A DNA stretch of 64,000 nucleotides from Dactylorhiza incarnata. Its lineage: Eukaryota > Streptophyta > Magnoliopsida > Asparagales > Orchidaceae. Location: NCBI GenBank assembly GCA_033032865.1, contig JAWHQI010000306.1, positions 2,046,001 through 2,110,000 of the forward strand. Direction: 5' to 3'. Below, in pieces: positions 42,501 to 51,676 of the stretch (the stretch's first letter is position 1; every line of letters begins with the position of its first letter). A model generated the notes under the pieces. It ran no database searches and was not told where the DNA came from. It was given only the letters and a program-made list of their open reading frames with translations. Position numbers and translations under genes: made by a program.

Positions 42501-43886
42501 ACAACCTCGCTTTGATACCAATCTGACGCAGAGGCAGGCTAGGGTTGGGGAGCTAGACACACTACTTGGCGAATAAAGGTGCAGAAAACCAACACGATGC
42601 AAGCTTCACAAATCCAGGCGGTTTTAAAATTAATTTTCTTTTATGATGAGTTAATTTAAGCTTTTGCGGATTCCACAAGAATGATTATCGTAATAGAAAA
42701 GGCACACAAGAGTGGCTCCAAATCGGAGAGCGCAAATAACAAACGATAAGCGGATACACCCTGCAGGTTAGCACAAACTCAAGCAACCCAAATGATATGA
42801 CATGATAAACAAAGCAAATAGCAAACTAGCAAAATAAACAATGTTTAGATCTGAAATCCAAGTGCAACTTACAATCAAAATGAGGAGCCAATCGGACGGG
42901 GGCGCCAAATGCGGAGAGGAATGGATCCGGGTCTTTGGTGGCCAATGGCGGTGGGTATGGTGGCTGCGCGGAGGGAGGAAGGAGTGGTGGAGGGCTGGAA
43001 GTAGGGCTAGCGGGAAGGAGGGATTTGGGATGGCCGACGGGGTAGAGGGAAGGCTGGAGGGTGGTCGACGGGGTAGGGGGAAGGCTGGAGGGTGGTCGAC
43101 GGGGTAGGGGGAAGGCTGGAGGGTGGTCGACGGGGTAGGGGGGAGCTGGAGGGAGGTCGACTGGTTGTGGGGAGGCTGGGGAGTGGTCGACCGGCTGCTG
43201 GGAGGCCGGGAGAAGCTTGGTGTTGGAGGAAGAAAGGCTGGCGGTGGGCGTCGGGATGGAAGGAAGGGAAAGGGGGCTCGCCGGTGCTGTGAGGGGCAGG
43301 GGACAGGCCGACGGGGTGGAGATAGGGGCGGTAGAAGCCTAACCGGGGGAAGGCGGGATGTCGGAAGTGAGGAAGGGGCGAACGGCAGAGATCGGGAACC
43401 CTAGGCGTCGCACCTGGGGGATGTTGACGTCGCACCTGAGGGATGTTGGCGTCGCACCAACGGACTGGCTGCAGAATCTCTCAAACATACGGTGCCTAAA
43501 ACCTCCTCTTGGCTCCATATAAATAGAAAATAAAAGTTAGGGCATCCGGAATCAAGGGCTCAGATCGCCCGATATTTCGGGTGCCAAAATAACGCCAAAA
43601 CTTGTCCGAATAAGATAAAACAAAATACAAAATATACTCTCGTCGACCTTCCGGACGCATCCACGGGCTCGGATCGTCCGGAAGGGCTCTCAAAGTACAG
43701 GATCAGAAAATCACGCCCGCTTGCGGCGGGAATATACGTGTGTGGGCCATCGTCGCTGTCGATCTCCATCAGTATCGCTTGTGGGTGGAAGTGACTATGT
43801 CTATGCTCAGGATGCTGGAGACTCACCGGGAGTGCTGCAAGGATCCAGACTGCCCACATGAGAGTTTAAAGTTTTATTTTATGTAG
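35742..43886 (+). CDS. LTR-encoded small Cys/His protein, divergent copy split by a chromovirus
   Basis: Exon 1, 35742-35804, encodes MASRRGRDNDNRKDKGKVKI plus W, then GTGAGT. Exon 2 starts after ATATAG at 36450 and runs to 36504; the chromovirus (with its gtatc duplication) intervenes, and coding resumes at 43777 to the stop at 43884-43886. Skipping the insertion keeps the frame: 21 + 54 residues. Exon 2 has RYRLWVEV, LETHRECC, KDPDCPHE and FYFM-stop, paralleling KYHLWVEV.., HRERCRDPECPH and FYFM of the other family member. The frame was open until the insertion although pol of the same element is full of stops. Function unknown. Confidence 0.5.
36505..37735 (-). repeat. 3' LTR of the chromovirus, with 31 bp G-rich tandem repeats
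   Basis: Starts TGACGCAGAGG and ends CTCCAATCA. Around 37020-37130 a 31 bp unit containing ggagggtggtcgacggggta repeats three to four times (gtcgac sites 31 bp apart). The Pro-rich minus frame 37447-36749 is probably compositional. Confidence 0.92.
37666..40986 (-). CDS. Chromovirus pol: RT, RNase H, integrase, chromodomain
   Basis: Up to 1106 codons, with true coding starting around residue 40 (PRPLHILRMHDFMREG). The end of the protease region is followed by RT (FVRESLSPCAVPALLTPKKD, FTKIDLRRGYHQI, WLVMPFGLSNAPSTF, and YFDDIFIYS as the catalytic box), RNase H (EVACDASGLGIGGVLSQ, YSDHQALRYL, NKPADALSRR), integrase (HCRTCQVAKGS, SMDFVLGLPRT, VSDRDVRFMSYFWKTL, YHPQTDGQTEVVNR, GPYTVVQRIG) and the chromodomain (EGILAHDY, YLVHWRGRPSFDDTW). 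The last residues run through the polypurine tract (KSGGV) about 70 bp into the LTR. SDRDVRF has Val where Gly is usual. The enzyme copies the RNA genome and integrates it. Confidence 0.92.
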   Translation of the reverse strand: MFWAIEHMRILQPGPKDHLVPDPAQGLIQGQDRFPRQCRAPRPLHILRMHDFMREGLDSGIVFIVAATLAPDTPSGGVVPTDPDAQRLLRDYTDITPEELPDELPPLRDIQHAIDLVPGASLPNLPHYRMSPTEHAELKRQVDELLRKGFVRESLSPCAVPALLTPKKDGSWRMCVDSRAINKITVKYRFPIPRLDDLLDAMAGARIFTKIDLRRGYHQIRVREGDEWKTAFKTKDGLFEWLVMPFGLSNAPSTFMRVMTQVLRPYMGKFLVGYFDDIFIYSQERTNHLHHVCLMFDVLRREHLFINMKKCDFLAEFVHFLGYIISASGISVDPDKVRAIREWPVPTTIHEARSFHGLATFYRRFVRGFSALMAPFTSCLRKGDFVWTPAATRAFEEIKNRLASAPVLRLPDFSLAFEVACDASGLGIGGVLSQEGHPIAYFSEKLNEARQRYSTYDREFYAIVQTLRYWRHYLLHKEFVLYSDHQALRYLESQSKLSHRRAKWVEFLQSYHYVIKHRAGVDNKPADALSRRISLLQTMSTRVTGFERLVVEYAECSDFGDIYRSLTRDPPDTIEGFTVSEGYLFFGTRLCIPSTSLHDFLIWEMHAGGAAGHFGRDKTTALVEDRFYWPSLKRDVARVTRHCRTCQVAKGSRQPSGLYSPLPIPHRPWVDISMDFVLGLPRTPKKHDSIYVVVDRFSKMAHFIPCRKTADASLVAALFFREVFKYHGLPSSIVSDRDVRFMSYFWKTLWMKTGTTLKFSTAYHPQTDGQTEVVNRSLGSLLRCLVGEHVCTWDSVLPLAEFAYNSSVNRTTGLSPFHILLGYEPRKPIDLVPLPLETRPSESAESFIQHMHELHESIRKKIATSNDNYKAYADVHRKERSFEIGTQVLVRLRAERFPSGTAKKLNARRMGPYTVVQRIGSNAYEIDIPRHMGISRVFNVEDLTPYYDEQAYEDPFTPLPSEPPLEPPLPQLSPFPSQSQPTAIPPGDLAAPPAAPPPESSLESEPPPAEADTDLETIEGILAHDYMTAADPSTLRYLVHWRGRPSFDDTWIAPGELARIAPELRQEYDHLHSSEMNASKSGGVDWRSTATMAHTRIFPPQAGVIF
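40845..41135 (-). pseudogene. Chromovirus protease, C-terminal part, out of frame
   Basis: A 96-codon frame, DKSAIQVSQRCLVPLRLASF, then DVIPMDVAHVLLGRPWLYDR and KITLSP. This is the second half of the gypsy aspartic protease (LLGRPW flap-end motif), between the gag frame and pol frame. A frameshift at about 41110-41150 cuts it from gag and another near 40870 from pol. The two shifts may be mutations in this copy; adjacent homopolymers were not conspicuous. Confidence 0.8.
41096..42457 (-). CDS. Chromovirus gag and start of protease
   Basis: 453 codons from MSDPNVTGERSNG. Contains a coiled-coil-like LADLQRLMLERFDQMGTQIN, the gag core VSSFDGQQDPRAFSDWLREM, WEDMKRRLKEKYL, the zinc knuckle CYRCSRRGHYAAQC, and a protease start KLAIDGGSCVNIVAKKAL (D-G-G in place of D-T/S-G, as in a subset of plant gypsy elements). 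It ends in about 15 off-frame residues. The start lies some 50 bp from the primer site. Confidence 0.92.
   Translation of the reverse strand: MSDPNVTGERSNGTNAEVSLADLQRLMLERFDQMGTQINELRVRQDNYEGQGDHPNPGRRPRRQPGPPDYGYEAPGDPVPDRHDHGRHDRYDGYHDDITRRVRLEVSSFDGQQDPRAFSDWLREMEHYFDWYDMSDERKVRLARIKLVGSAMNYWTSVERALERDGHRPIIRWEDMKRRLKEKYLHDSYRDRLLDQVYALRQGTLSVAKYMTKFDDLLVRSDLREEGSAAASRFRNGLRPEIKRELIPHRRETVEQIYELALEYELYLRTTGSRQQPPRTDGPTFRRPTPPHSQASEDAKGKVAMTGPSKPSGPQCYRCSRRGHYAAQCPMRNLLIEDEEDEGMDPIVGIEGDVVATVDEDWESDAERLLECGVIRRLLHTPRAEDDWRRSTIFYTYFQSAGGPCKLAIDGGSCVNIVAKKALERIQLTLSHTLIPIVSYGWTNLLSRSPSDA
42524..43771 (-). repeat. 5' LTR of the chromovirus
   Basis: 1248 bp. Compared with 36505-37735 it has an extra 22 bp tandem copy near 43415-43445 (cgtcgcac..gggatgttg unit) and the same 31 bp G-rich repeats at about 43040-43140. 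Confidence 0.92.
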
Positions 43887-44110
43887 ATTAGTTTTACCTA
43901 CTTATGATGTATATATCTAGTGTCCTGTAGTTGTATTTCCTTTTTGAAGCCCTAACTTTTGTGTATTATATGTAGGGCTTGTAATGTACATTGTAAAATA
44001 TTTTTATTGAAATGAAAAGTTTTAAATTGTGGCCGTTTTCAATAAGTAGGGTGTTGTTATATATATACTATATTACTATTAATTACCCAAACTTTCTCAG
44101 GGTGTTAACA
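43777..44110 (+). repeat. 3' LTR of the plus-strand gypsy, second part
   Basis: Continues 36504 without the chromovirus. It carries the end of the small protein exon 2 and ends ggtgttaaca at 44110. Confidence 0.8.
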
Positions 44111-44290
44111 TACTTACAGGTTGCATCCTTATCTTTTGAAATTACAAAAATCTTCCTGTAAGTTTACATTTCATAAGATGCATTTTGTGGTGCATGTATG
44201 AAATATAAATGCATATGATGAAATGTAAACATACAAGGGAGGTTTTTGCAATTTCAAAAAATAGAGGGGTGCAACTTATATTTTTGCAAA
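44111..44290. repeat. MITE-like inverted repeat
   Basis: The left arm (about 44117-44180: ggttgcatcc.., ttttgaaatta.aaaaa, gtttacatttcat) is mirrored on the right (about 44215-44280: atgaaatgtaaac.., tttttgcaatttcaaaa, gggtgcaac). The arms span about 65 bp around an AT-rich loop of about 35 bp. No coding capacity; target duplication not resolved. Confidence 0.6.
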
Positions 44291-44316
44291 CTTAAAGGAG
44301 AACTCCCGGTAAACAA

Positions 44317-44318
<2 letters not shown>

Positions 44319-44351
<33 letters not shown>

Positions 44352-44352
44352 C
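44319..44352 (+). repeat. (AC)n(AT)n microsatellite
   Basis: A run of ac dinucleotides merging into a run of at dinucleotides. Confidence 0.9.
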
Positions 44353-44395
44353 ACATAAATATGTGTGTCGTCGACAAAAATCAAAATCAAACATT

Positions 44396-44562
44396 CAGCT
44401 TGCTCACTTCCTTCTTGGAAAAAGGGTGGTTGGGTCTAGATGGATCTTCTTTGTTAAGCAAAATCAAGAAAGGGTTGTGGTGCGATACAAAGCTCCATTA
44501 GTGGCTCAAAGATACACCAAGACCCGTGACATTGATTATCAGGAAACTTCTGCACATGTTAC
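44396..44562 (+). pseudogene. Old copia pol (element V), RT part 1
   Basis: Reads HFLLGKRVVGSRWIFFVKQN, VRYKAPLVAQRYTKTRDIDY and QETSAHVT, the N-terminal RT of a Ty1/copia. It is interrupted at the gttac duplication by the element starting at 44563 and continues at 46996 (KMDSIWVLLS). Confidence 0.8.
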
Positions 44563-44929
44563 TGTTATGGTCCTCACGCCGTTGGTTATCTATTATTAGG
44601 CTATTTTTGTATTAAGTCGAATTGTATCGAGTCAAGTACATTAGGTGTTTTATTATTGTAGTGAGTCTAGTCTTATTATATTAGTTATTATGTATTTTAA
44701 TTTTCTGTGTCTATGCAATTACGTGGTTTCCACCCAGGGGTTCTATATAATAGACCCTTGTCATGTATTTGAATTTAATCAATGAATGAAACTTTTCCTT
44801 CCCTCTCTAATTCCCTTTTCTCTCTCTCTAAGCCCTTCCTCCAACCTCTAGGGTTTCATCTCCTCCATTTCTAGGGCTTGCCCCGTGTATCCCGACCTCC
44901 AATGATCTCAACGAAACAAGCACATAACA
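44563..44929 (+). repeat. 5' LTR of element Q
   Basis: TGTTATGGTCC..CACATAACA, with TATA-like ttctatataatag and a CT-rich U5. Confidence 0.9.
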
Positions 44930-45677
44930 TCTTGGTATCAGAGTCATCCTTCCTCGGATCTCTACTTTCGTTGTTCTCACGCCACTGCAACCCCATTCCA
45001 GCACACTACCTCTTCCAAACACTCATCCAGCCTCAATCAACCACCCTATACATCCTCATCGAACCCCTCCAGTCGACTCCTTCCTCCGGTCGTTCATTCC
45101 AATCGCTGTCGTCGAGCCATTCTCGAGCCCAACTGTCTGACTCACTAAGAAGTCAGCTCGCCATCGCCTTCCTCATCAGCTGGAAGCACCGTTGTCTCCC
45201 ACGATCATCCGACCAGAACTGTGTCTCTCCCAACGATCCAGCAGCCGACGCGCCTCTCCCGCCTCATCCAGAGCATCGTCATCGACGACATCCTCGAGCC
45301 CCATTCTTTCCGCAGTTTTCCCGCACTCTGAGTCCAACACCGCAGGTTTTCGCGCTTCCGCAGATCTCCTGCTACCACACGCTCCCTTTTCTCCTCGAAA
45401 ATAGGGAGTCTCTACGCCCCTTCTCCATCCAACTGCTACACACGCATGTCACTTTCTGCACGCTTATCTTTGAACCCACCAGCAACCCCACACATTTTTA
45501 AATTTTTCTGAAGTCCATCCCAATCCCCCTCACGCACGCCACATCTGTCCCTCCACGTCAACTTCTTTTTAATTGCACCTTGAGCCCTTCAACCCCAGCC
45601 CGGTCTTTTCCTATTTTCTTTTTAATTGTTTAATAAATTAATTCGTCTTGCATTAATTAATTAATCAATTAATTTGT

Positions 45678-46532
45678 ATGGATATTAAGCTTAGTACCGC
45701 AGACGAAGCCGCCCTTTGTTCAATGTTGTGGAAAATGCTGAAGTCCTTTCAGGCTTTCACATCTCTCCTCGACACCACATTCGACAAATTGGCGACTTCG
45801 GGACACTTCGGAGTCCCGCCTCTCCCTGTGTCGGCGCCCTCCCGGCTCGTACATACTACCGTCATTTCCTCCCCAGCTTGCCCGCCGACGAGACCACCGC
45901 TTACGTCAGTTGTCTCTCCACCGCTTGTCGATGTTCTTCCCGCTCCACCATTACCTCCAGTGACTTCTGCTCTGTTGTTGTTCCCAGCCACGCCAACCAC
46001 CTCCCCGACATTTTCAGGCCGCCTCCTGATGCAGCTTTTATCGCCGGCCATTCTGCTGCCGGCCCCTGCCTTGCCGGTCCCTCCAGCCACGTCGCCACTC
46101 GCCTTGTCGGCCCCCGCTTTGCTGGCTTCCGGTCTGCCGCCTCCGACCACCTCACTGCCTATCTGCCGGCCCTTCCTCAGCCGGCCACTACTCTGTCGGT
46201 CCCTTCAGCCGCCTTGCCGTTGCTACCTCGCGCCGCCCTGTCGACCCCGACTGACTCGTTCCGTTCACCGGCCCCACCAACCCCGTTCATCCTGCCGGCC
46301 TTGGTTTCCTCGACTGACTTACCACATCTTTTTGTCGCCGCTCCGCCAATTCCGCCGAACCCCTTCCTTCTGCCGACCATTGTTCCTTCAGTTGCCCTGC
46401 TACTCCGGCCTCCGCCGCTCCGCCGGACCAGCCGACACCATTCCTTCCGCCGCTCGTCTTCCCGAAGGCGCCACCGCTGCTCATCGTCGCCAATGCCGCC
46501 GCGACGGACTACCAGGCCTTATTTTGGCGTGA
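45678..46532 (+). CDS. Pro/Ala/Ser-rich hypothetical protein of element Q
   Basis: 284 codons starting MDIKLSTADEAALCSMLWKM, a plausible folded N-terminus (about 50 residues), then a long Pro/Ser/Ala/Leu-rich low-complexity region. A second + frame (45716-46663, 315 codons) overlaps most of it, and C/T-rich base composition keeps several frames open. The downstream frame ends near the LTR in an EFELEGKLDVKDGW-like tail. It may be a decayed gag-like protein, or chance. No family recognised. Confidence 0.3.
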   Translation: MDIKLSTADEAALCSMLWKMLKSFQAFTSLLDTTFDKLATSGHFGVPPLPVSAPSRLVHTTVISSPACPPTRPPLTSVVSPPLVDVLPAPPLPPVTSALLLFPATPTTSPTFSGRLLMQLLSPAILLPAPALPVPPATSPLALSAPALLASGLPPPTTSLPICRPFLSRPLLCRSLQPPCRCYLAPPCRPRLTRSVHRPHQPRSSCRPWFPRLTYHIFLSPLRQFRRTPSFCRPLFLQLPCYSGLRRSAGPADTIPSAARLPEGATAAHRRQCRRDGLPGLILA

Positions 46533-46610
46533 AATCAAGGAACCAGAGGAACCGATCATCCTACTGGAGTTCGAGCTTGAGGGCAAGCTCGATGTCAAGG
46601 ACGGGTGGAG

Positions 46611-46995
46611 TGTTATGGTCCTCACGCCGTTGGTTATCTATTATTATTCTATTTTTATATTAAGTCGAATTGTATTGAGTCGGGTGCATTAGATGTTTTA
46701 TTATTGTAGTGAGTCTAGTCTTATTATATTAGTATTTATGTATTTTAATTTTGTGTCTTGATGTAATTATGGGTTTGCCACCCGGGGGTTCTATATAATA
46801 GACCTTTGTCATGTATTTGAATTTAATCAATGAATGAAACTTTTCCTTCCCCATCTAATTCCCCTCTCTCTCTCTAAGCTCTTCTCTCCTTCCTCCACCC
46901 TCTAGGGTTTCATCTTCTCTCATCTCCTGTCATTTCTAGGGCTTGCCCCGTGTATCCCAACCTCCAATGATCTCAACGAAACAAAGCCCATAACA
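46611..46995 (+). repeat. 3' LTR of element Q
   Basis: Begins TGTTATGGTCCTCACGCCG and ends CCCATAACA before the duplication gttac. Confidence 0.9.
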
Positions 46996-47211
46996 GTTAC
47001 CAAGATGGACTCCATTTGGGTGTTACTATCGTGTGTGGCATGTCTTTGGTGGGACCTACTAGAGTTAGACGTTAAAAACATTTTTCATCATATGGAGTTA
47101 GAAGAGGTCTACATGAAGCTTCCACCTAGTTTTTCCTAAGAAGGGAATGTTTTTCATATCAAGCAATCCATATAAGTTTGAAGCAATCCCCCGGAGCTTG
47201 GTTTTGACGTT
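46996..47211 (+). pseudogene. Old copia pol (element V), RT part 2
   Basis: Continues 44562: KMDSIWVLLSCVACLWWDLL, ELDVKNIFHHMELEEVYMKL and then SPGAW. It is cut within the AWF motif by the Athila/Tat-like insertion and resumes at 58295. Confidence 0.8.
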
Positions 47212-48820
47212 TGATGCGCAAAACTATATCCCCAAACGATAACGACAAGTGTACCGTATCGAATGTAGTATAGGTTCGTAGAAAACCAAGGTCGTATTAG
47301 ACTTGGGGCGGTTGAGTACTCTTACTTCAAGAAAATCTCTATTATTTTATCAATTAGAAGTTTAGGATTTGGTTTTTGCACTAAAGAGAGAAGAATTAAA
47401 ATAAAGAATAAAAAGGACGATTAACACTCGATCTTTGAATCACCTTGGAGATAAAAATAAGAAGAAAGAATAAAATCACATTCTCTTAATAAAACAGCTT
47501 TGACCGTGGAGATTCCCGAATTGTGAACGTACCTTGGGTCGAGGTTACGCCCAACTAAGATTAGGAAATATCAACCGAATTCTCATTCTATAGTCGATAA
47601 CCTAATACTCGCTTTACGAGGTGAATCCCGCTATTGGCTTTTACTCCAATCCGGAAGGGTAACGTCGTCCTCTCTCGAGGATTGCATTCTACTCTTCTTT
47701 ATTCTTGAGTGATCGATTCGTTTTACGAGCCTCTCGGCTAACTAAAGAACGAAAACAAGAACGAGAATTATATATCGAAAATATAATCTCGTAATCTTAA
47801 AATCAAGGATAAATTTTAAGCTTTTTAGAAAAGAGAAAAAGCAATTCTAAATTATTTCAAAACTTTTATTATTCCTTGGATCATCTCGATCGAGTACTAA
47901 TAATATTTTAGTTACTCATGGAGATGGAGGAATCAAAAGAAATAAAAGAATACATGAAGAAGGAAGAAGAGAATGAGAGAATTAAGAACTATTTTATTAA
48001 TTGATGCAAAGAGAATTACAAACTAAGAATTGAAACTTATAACTATTAAATTGAAAATTACGAATGCTAATAAGAATAAGACATACAAGAGCTCCTAAAA
48101 ACATGAAAATAATACAAGAAATGAAATGTCTAATCCTAAAATTCGTCCCAAAAATTCGTCTCTAAACATCTGCTGGAGCTGGCTTTATATAGCTGCAAAT
48201 TTGAGGTTACACGCCCTTGGTTACGCCCGTGACCAAGGGGCGTGTAAGGTGCGTGATCGAAGCAGCAGCGGAGAGGGCGCCTTCTGGAGTAATTGCTGGC
48301 ATTACGTGTGTGTCACGCCCTGGGGGCGTGTAATCTTTAAATCTGCTGCTGGCGGGAAAACTTCGGCGGGAAGGAGCGCGGGGCGAGTCACGCCCGTGAA
48401 CTGATGTCACGCCCCATGGTCACGCCCGTGACTTGGGGCGTGTAACTTTAACTGACGTGGCAGGCGTGTTCTGGGAGCAGGAGGCGGGTCATGGCCGTGA
48501 CCATTGGTCACGCCCCCAGGTCACGCCCGTGACCTAGGGCGTGTAACTGTCGAATCTTCACGGAATGCTCCCGGGTAACGGAAACAGGTCTGGAACACCT
48601 CTAGGCTGTCACGCCCCTTGGTCACGCCCGTGACCTTGGACGTGTACTTGTAAATTTCGTCCAAAATGTCCAGAAAACCTAAAAATATAAGATAAGCCTA
48701 AGTTAGACTATAGAATTGAAAAGATTATTAATTAAATGAGAAAAACATAGAAACTATATAATTTCATATTAAAAATACATTAAACTTATACTAAAAGATG
48801 AGTATATAAATCACTCATCA
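47212..48820 (-). repeat. 3' LTR of the Athila/Tat-like element, with hairpin modules
   Basis: 1609 bp, TGATGCGCAAAAC..AATCACTCATCA. Five palindromic modules lie at 48207-48247, 48313-48333 (short form), 48407-48445, 48508-48546 and 48609-48647, each built on tcacgccc, a core ggtcacgcccgtgacc, and gggcgtgtaa. Confidence 0.88.
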
Positions 48821-48841
48821 AATACCCCCATTCTTGAGCTT

Positions 48842-50204
48842 TTGCTATTCCAGAGCAAAAGAATGAGAAAAGAATTATAAGAAATCGATATTATTTTTAA
48901 TTAACCAAAATTTGATTAAACCAAAAGTAAGTTAAAAGTAAATTCCAGGAATTCAAGAATTAAGTCATAAGTTATGGTGATAATTTAAAAAGAGAAAAAT
49001 ATTTAGCTAAGTACTTCGCAAGATAACTATTTAGCAAACAAAATTATAGAAAATTTCAAACAAAAATAGATTGAAATTATAAACACTTTAACATAAAAGA
49101 AACTTAAGGAAAAGACACCTACCAAAATATTGATCTCTTAATAATTTAGTTTAGGTCTAGAAACATTGAAATTGGCTAGGGATGGGTTTAACGAAATGGC
49201 AAACTGAAGAGATACACTTAAAGGTGATGAATTTTATCGTCTCACCTACGAATTTATATATGTTTAGGAAAATAATGAATTTTATTCTCTTATTTTCCAT
49301 GATATATAATCTTTTTTAAAATCTCTTCGATCAAAAACCCAAAATGTATATGTTTAGATGTAATGAATTTTATTCTCTTACATCGTGACATAATCTTTTA
49401 AATGATTTTGGGTGCATATGTTTAGGAAATAATGAATTTTATCCTCTTATTCCCATGACATATGATCTTTTTCTACATTTTTTTTTATTTGCCAACAAAG
49501 GGTGAGGGTAAAGAAATACTTCTAGTTTATAAATTAAACTATTTTGAGAGCAAACTTTTTAGTGGAATGAAATTTTCCAAGATCTTAAAGTTAAAAGAGA
49601 ATATAATAGAAATCTAGAGATGTTTAGCCAATTTACCACAAAGTGAAGTTATTTAAAATTAGACGGAGAAGTAGTGCTAAATGAATTCTCTAATTGAATT
49701 AAAAACATAAAGTGTTTCTTAAAACTAAATTACATCAAATTTAAATTTAACAAATTCTGATAACACAAAAAAATTAGCTAAATTAAAAATGTAAGAATAC
49801 TTATAATCAAACCTCAAACTAAATTTCTAGAAACTAAAAACAGCAAGGCTAGGCGTATTTATTATTATTATTTTCATAAATATTATTTCTTGGACTTCCC
49901 GAGGGCTACCCGGTGAAGGGTTCGCAAGGTACTAGGAGCTGTGATGGGAGTTCAAGCCCAAAGCGCCCTTTCCAAGAAATTAAATTTTTATTAAATTATA
50001 AAAAAAAAATTCAAATAAAAATACAGTGAACGCAAAGCTACACCCCCATACTTAAAATTAAACATTGTCCCCAATGTTTAAAACTAAGTATGAAGAACAC
50101 TTGAAAAATAAACTTTAAAAGAAAAATACATAAAATTAAAGATAAGCAAGGGATGCCTCTCAAGAGCGCTTTTTTTTTCCGTCTTTAAGCTAGACGATTA
50201 GGGG
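48842..50204. other. Non-coding interior of the Athila/Tat-like element
   Basis: Very AT-rich with no recognised domain. Around 49200-49470 a unit (gcatatgtttagg..aatgaattttat..ctcttat) recurs about three times. The block agggctacccggtgaagggttcgcaagg.. at 49910 recurs at about 51495. Confidence 0.5.
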
Positions 50205-51360
50205 TTAGCTAAAAGGAAATTTAAATTGGAAATGGACAGGTAACTCCCTTAATTCACGCGTAGGTGAATGTGCCGACATCAGTCGCCCGGCTATTCCTCC
50301 GCTTAATGTGTGATTCTCCGTTTGTCGTTGTACTTGAATATGCAAATCCAAATCACTTATACATACCTGAGGTGATTTGAAAATATAAAGATGAGCGACA
50401 TATGGATCATCAATTAATTGGGGTAGCAACGACTCATCTTCAACATGAAAATTATTAGTATATAGATAATCACAATTAAACGTGCCAGAAAATTTTTCGC
50501 AAGGAGGAGGTGCTTGCGAAAATATATGATTAAGCTCCGGTTGTTCCTTTTCTAAAATAAAATTTTCTTTTGAAAAATTTAGTGCATTACCAAGTGGAAT
50601 AAAATTTTCGGACACTAAATTTTCATGAATTTTTGGTTGAATAGAAGAGATTTGCGAAAATTCATGACAAAGAAAAGAAGATCCGGGTGAAGTAGGGGAA
50701 GAAACTTGTTCTTCTTCTAGTTCATCCGGGGTACCCACAACATGAAAATCTTGGCAAGAAAATTTTTCTTCATCTTTGGTAAAAGAAGTTATGAGATTAC
50801 ATGAAAGCACATGTTCCTCCATAACTAAATTATCAAAGGATGGAGAAAAAACACTAGAAGAAGTAAAATTCTCCTCTACATTTTTGGGGAAAGTATTAAA
50901 TTGAATCGGTGGAAATTCCCCAAAATTAGTGAAAAAATTGCGGCGCATAAGAAGAAGAATAAAAATTTGGATCTAAAGATTTTTTTTCACCGCTCTGAGA
51001 ACTATCCGGGTGAGCTTGCCACCAAGAATAATCTACTTCGGAGCTAGAAGAACAATTATTAAACGCTGAAAAATTATTCTCATGAAAATTAGAAAAAACA
51101 TTTTCATCAAAGTTTGAAAAATTATTTTCATTAAAAGAGGAAATATTATGATCGTAACTATAATCAAGATTATTTGCATAATATTGAGGAAAATTATTTT
51201 TATAATAATTATTTTGAGAATATGAATGTAAATAACATTCCTCACTTTGATGAGGTGCACCACAATAATAACAACTAATTTGGCGTTTTCGTGTGGCTTC
51301 CAAAAGATTAACTTGGTTTTGAAGCTCAGCAACTTTTACGGCAAATTCAGATAACTTCAT
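50205..51360 (-). pseudogene. Gag-like protein of the Athila/Tat-like element, one frameshift
   Basis: Frames 51360-50926 (144 codons) and 50948-50205 (247 codons) join in a TTTTTT run at about 50935. One T too many separates QFFH-stop from the continuing frame (RNFFTNFGEF). The N-terminus has a short coiled-coil-like segment (EFAVKVAELQNQVNLLEATR), then CYYCGAPHQSEEC, a knuckle of the C-x2-C-x3-H-x4-C form common in Athila/Tat gag. An Asn/Phe/Ser-rich region with repeated ENNFSNF-type units follows, then an acidic Glu/Ser-rich C-terminal part. No protease or RT follows. Confidence 0.6.
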
Positions 51361-51676
51361 TTAATAAAATAAAAAGAGAACAACCTTCACTTAAATGAAT
51401 GGAATTTTAGAGAATAATTATAATATATAAAAAAATATTTATATAATAATTTTTTTTCAAAAAACGGGTTAAGTTTGTCCCAAACTTCCCAAGGTCAACC
51501 CGGTGAAGGGCTCGCAAGGCACTAGAGGCTGTGATGGGAATTCAAGCCCAAAGCGTCCTTTCCGAGAATTTAAATTACGTCTTTTAATTTATTTTTTAAA
51601 AATTTTTAAGAGAAGGGGGAGAAGAAAGAGAACGATAAAATTAATAGATATTTCTTTTTTCGAAATATCAACCGTG

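Larger units (their letters stand above)
36505..43771 (-). mobile_element. Near-complete Ty3/gypsy chromovirus
   Basis: LTRs 36505-37735 and 42524-43771, duplication gtatc (36500-36504 and 43772-43776), polypurine tract complement actccccccgactt at 37736, primer site complement gctttgatacca at 42509-42520. Long gag and pol frames remain, with two frameshifts in the protease region. LTRs are nearly identical (a few substitutions, one 22 bp duplication and small indels), so the insertion is young. It sits inside the LTR of the older gypsy. Confidence 0.95.
44563..46995 (+). mobile_element. Non-autonomous LTR element Q
   Basis: LTRs 44563-44929 (367 bp) and 46611-46995 (385 bp), duplication gttac (44558-44562 and 46996-47000), primer site tggtatcagag at 44933-44943, purine stretch acgggtggag before the right LTR. 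The 1.68 kb interior has no gag, protease, RT or integrase motifs. LTRs differ by scattered substitutions and small indels. Confidence 0.92.

Noticed and set aside
48207..48647. Regularly spaced palindromic repeats suggesting a CRISPR array
   Set aside because: Spacing is irregular (about 65-200 bp), units are degenerate, the context is a plant LTR, and no cas-like genes are present.
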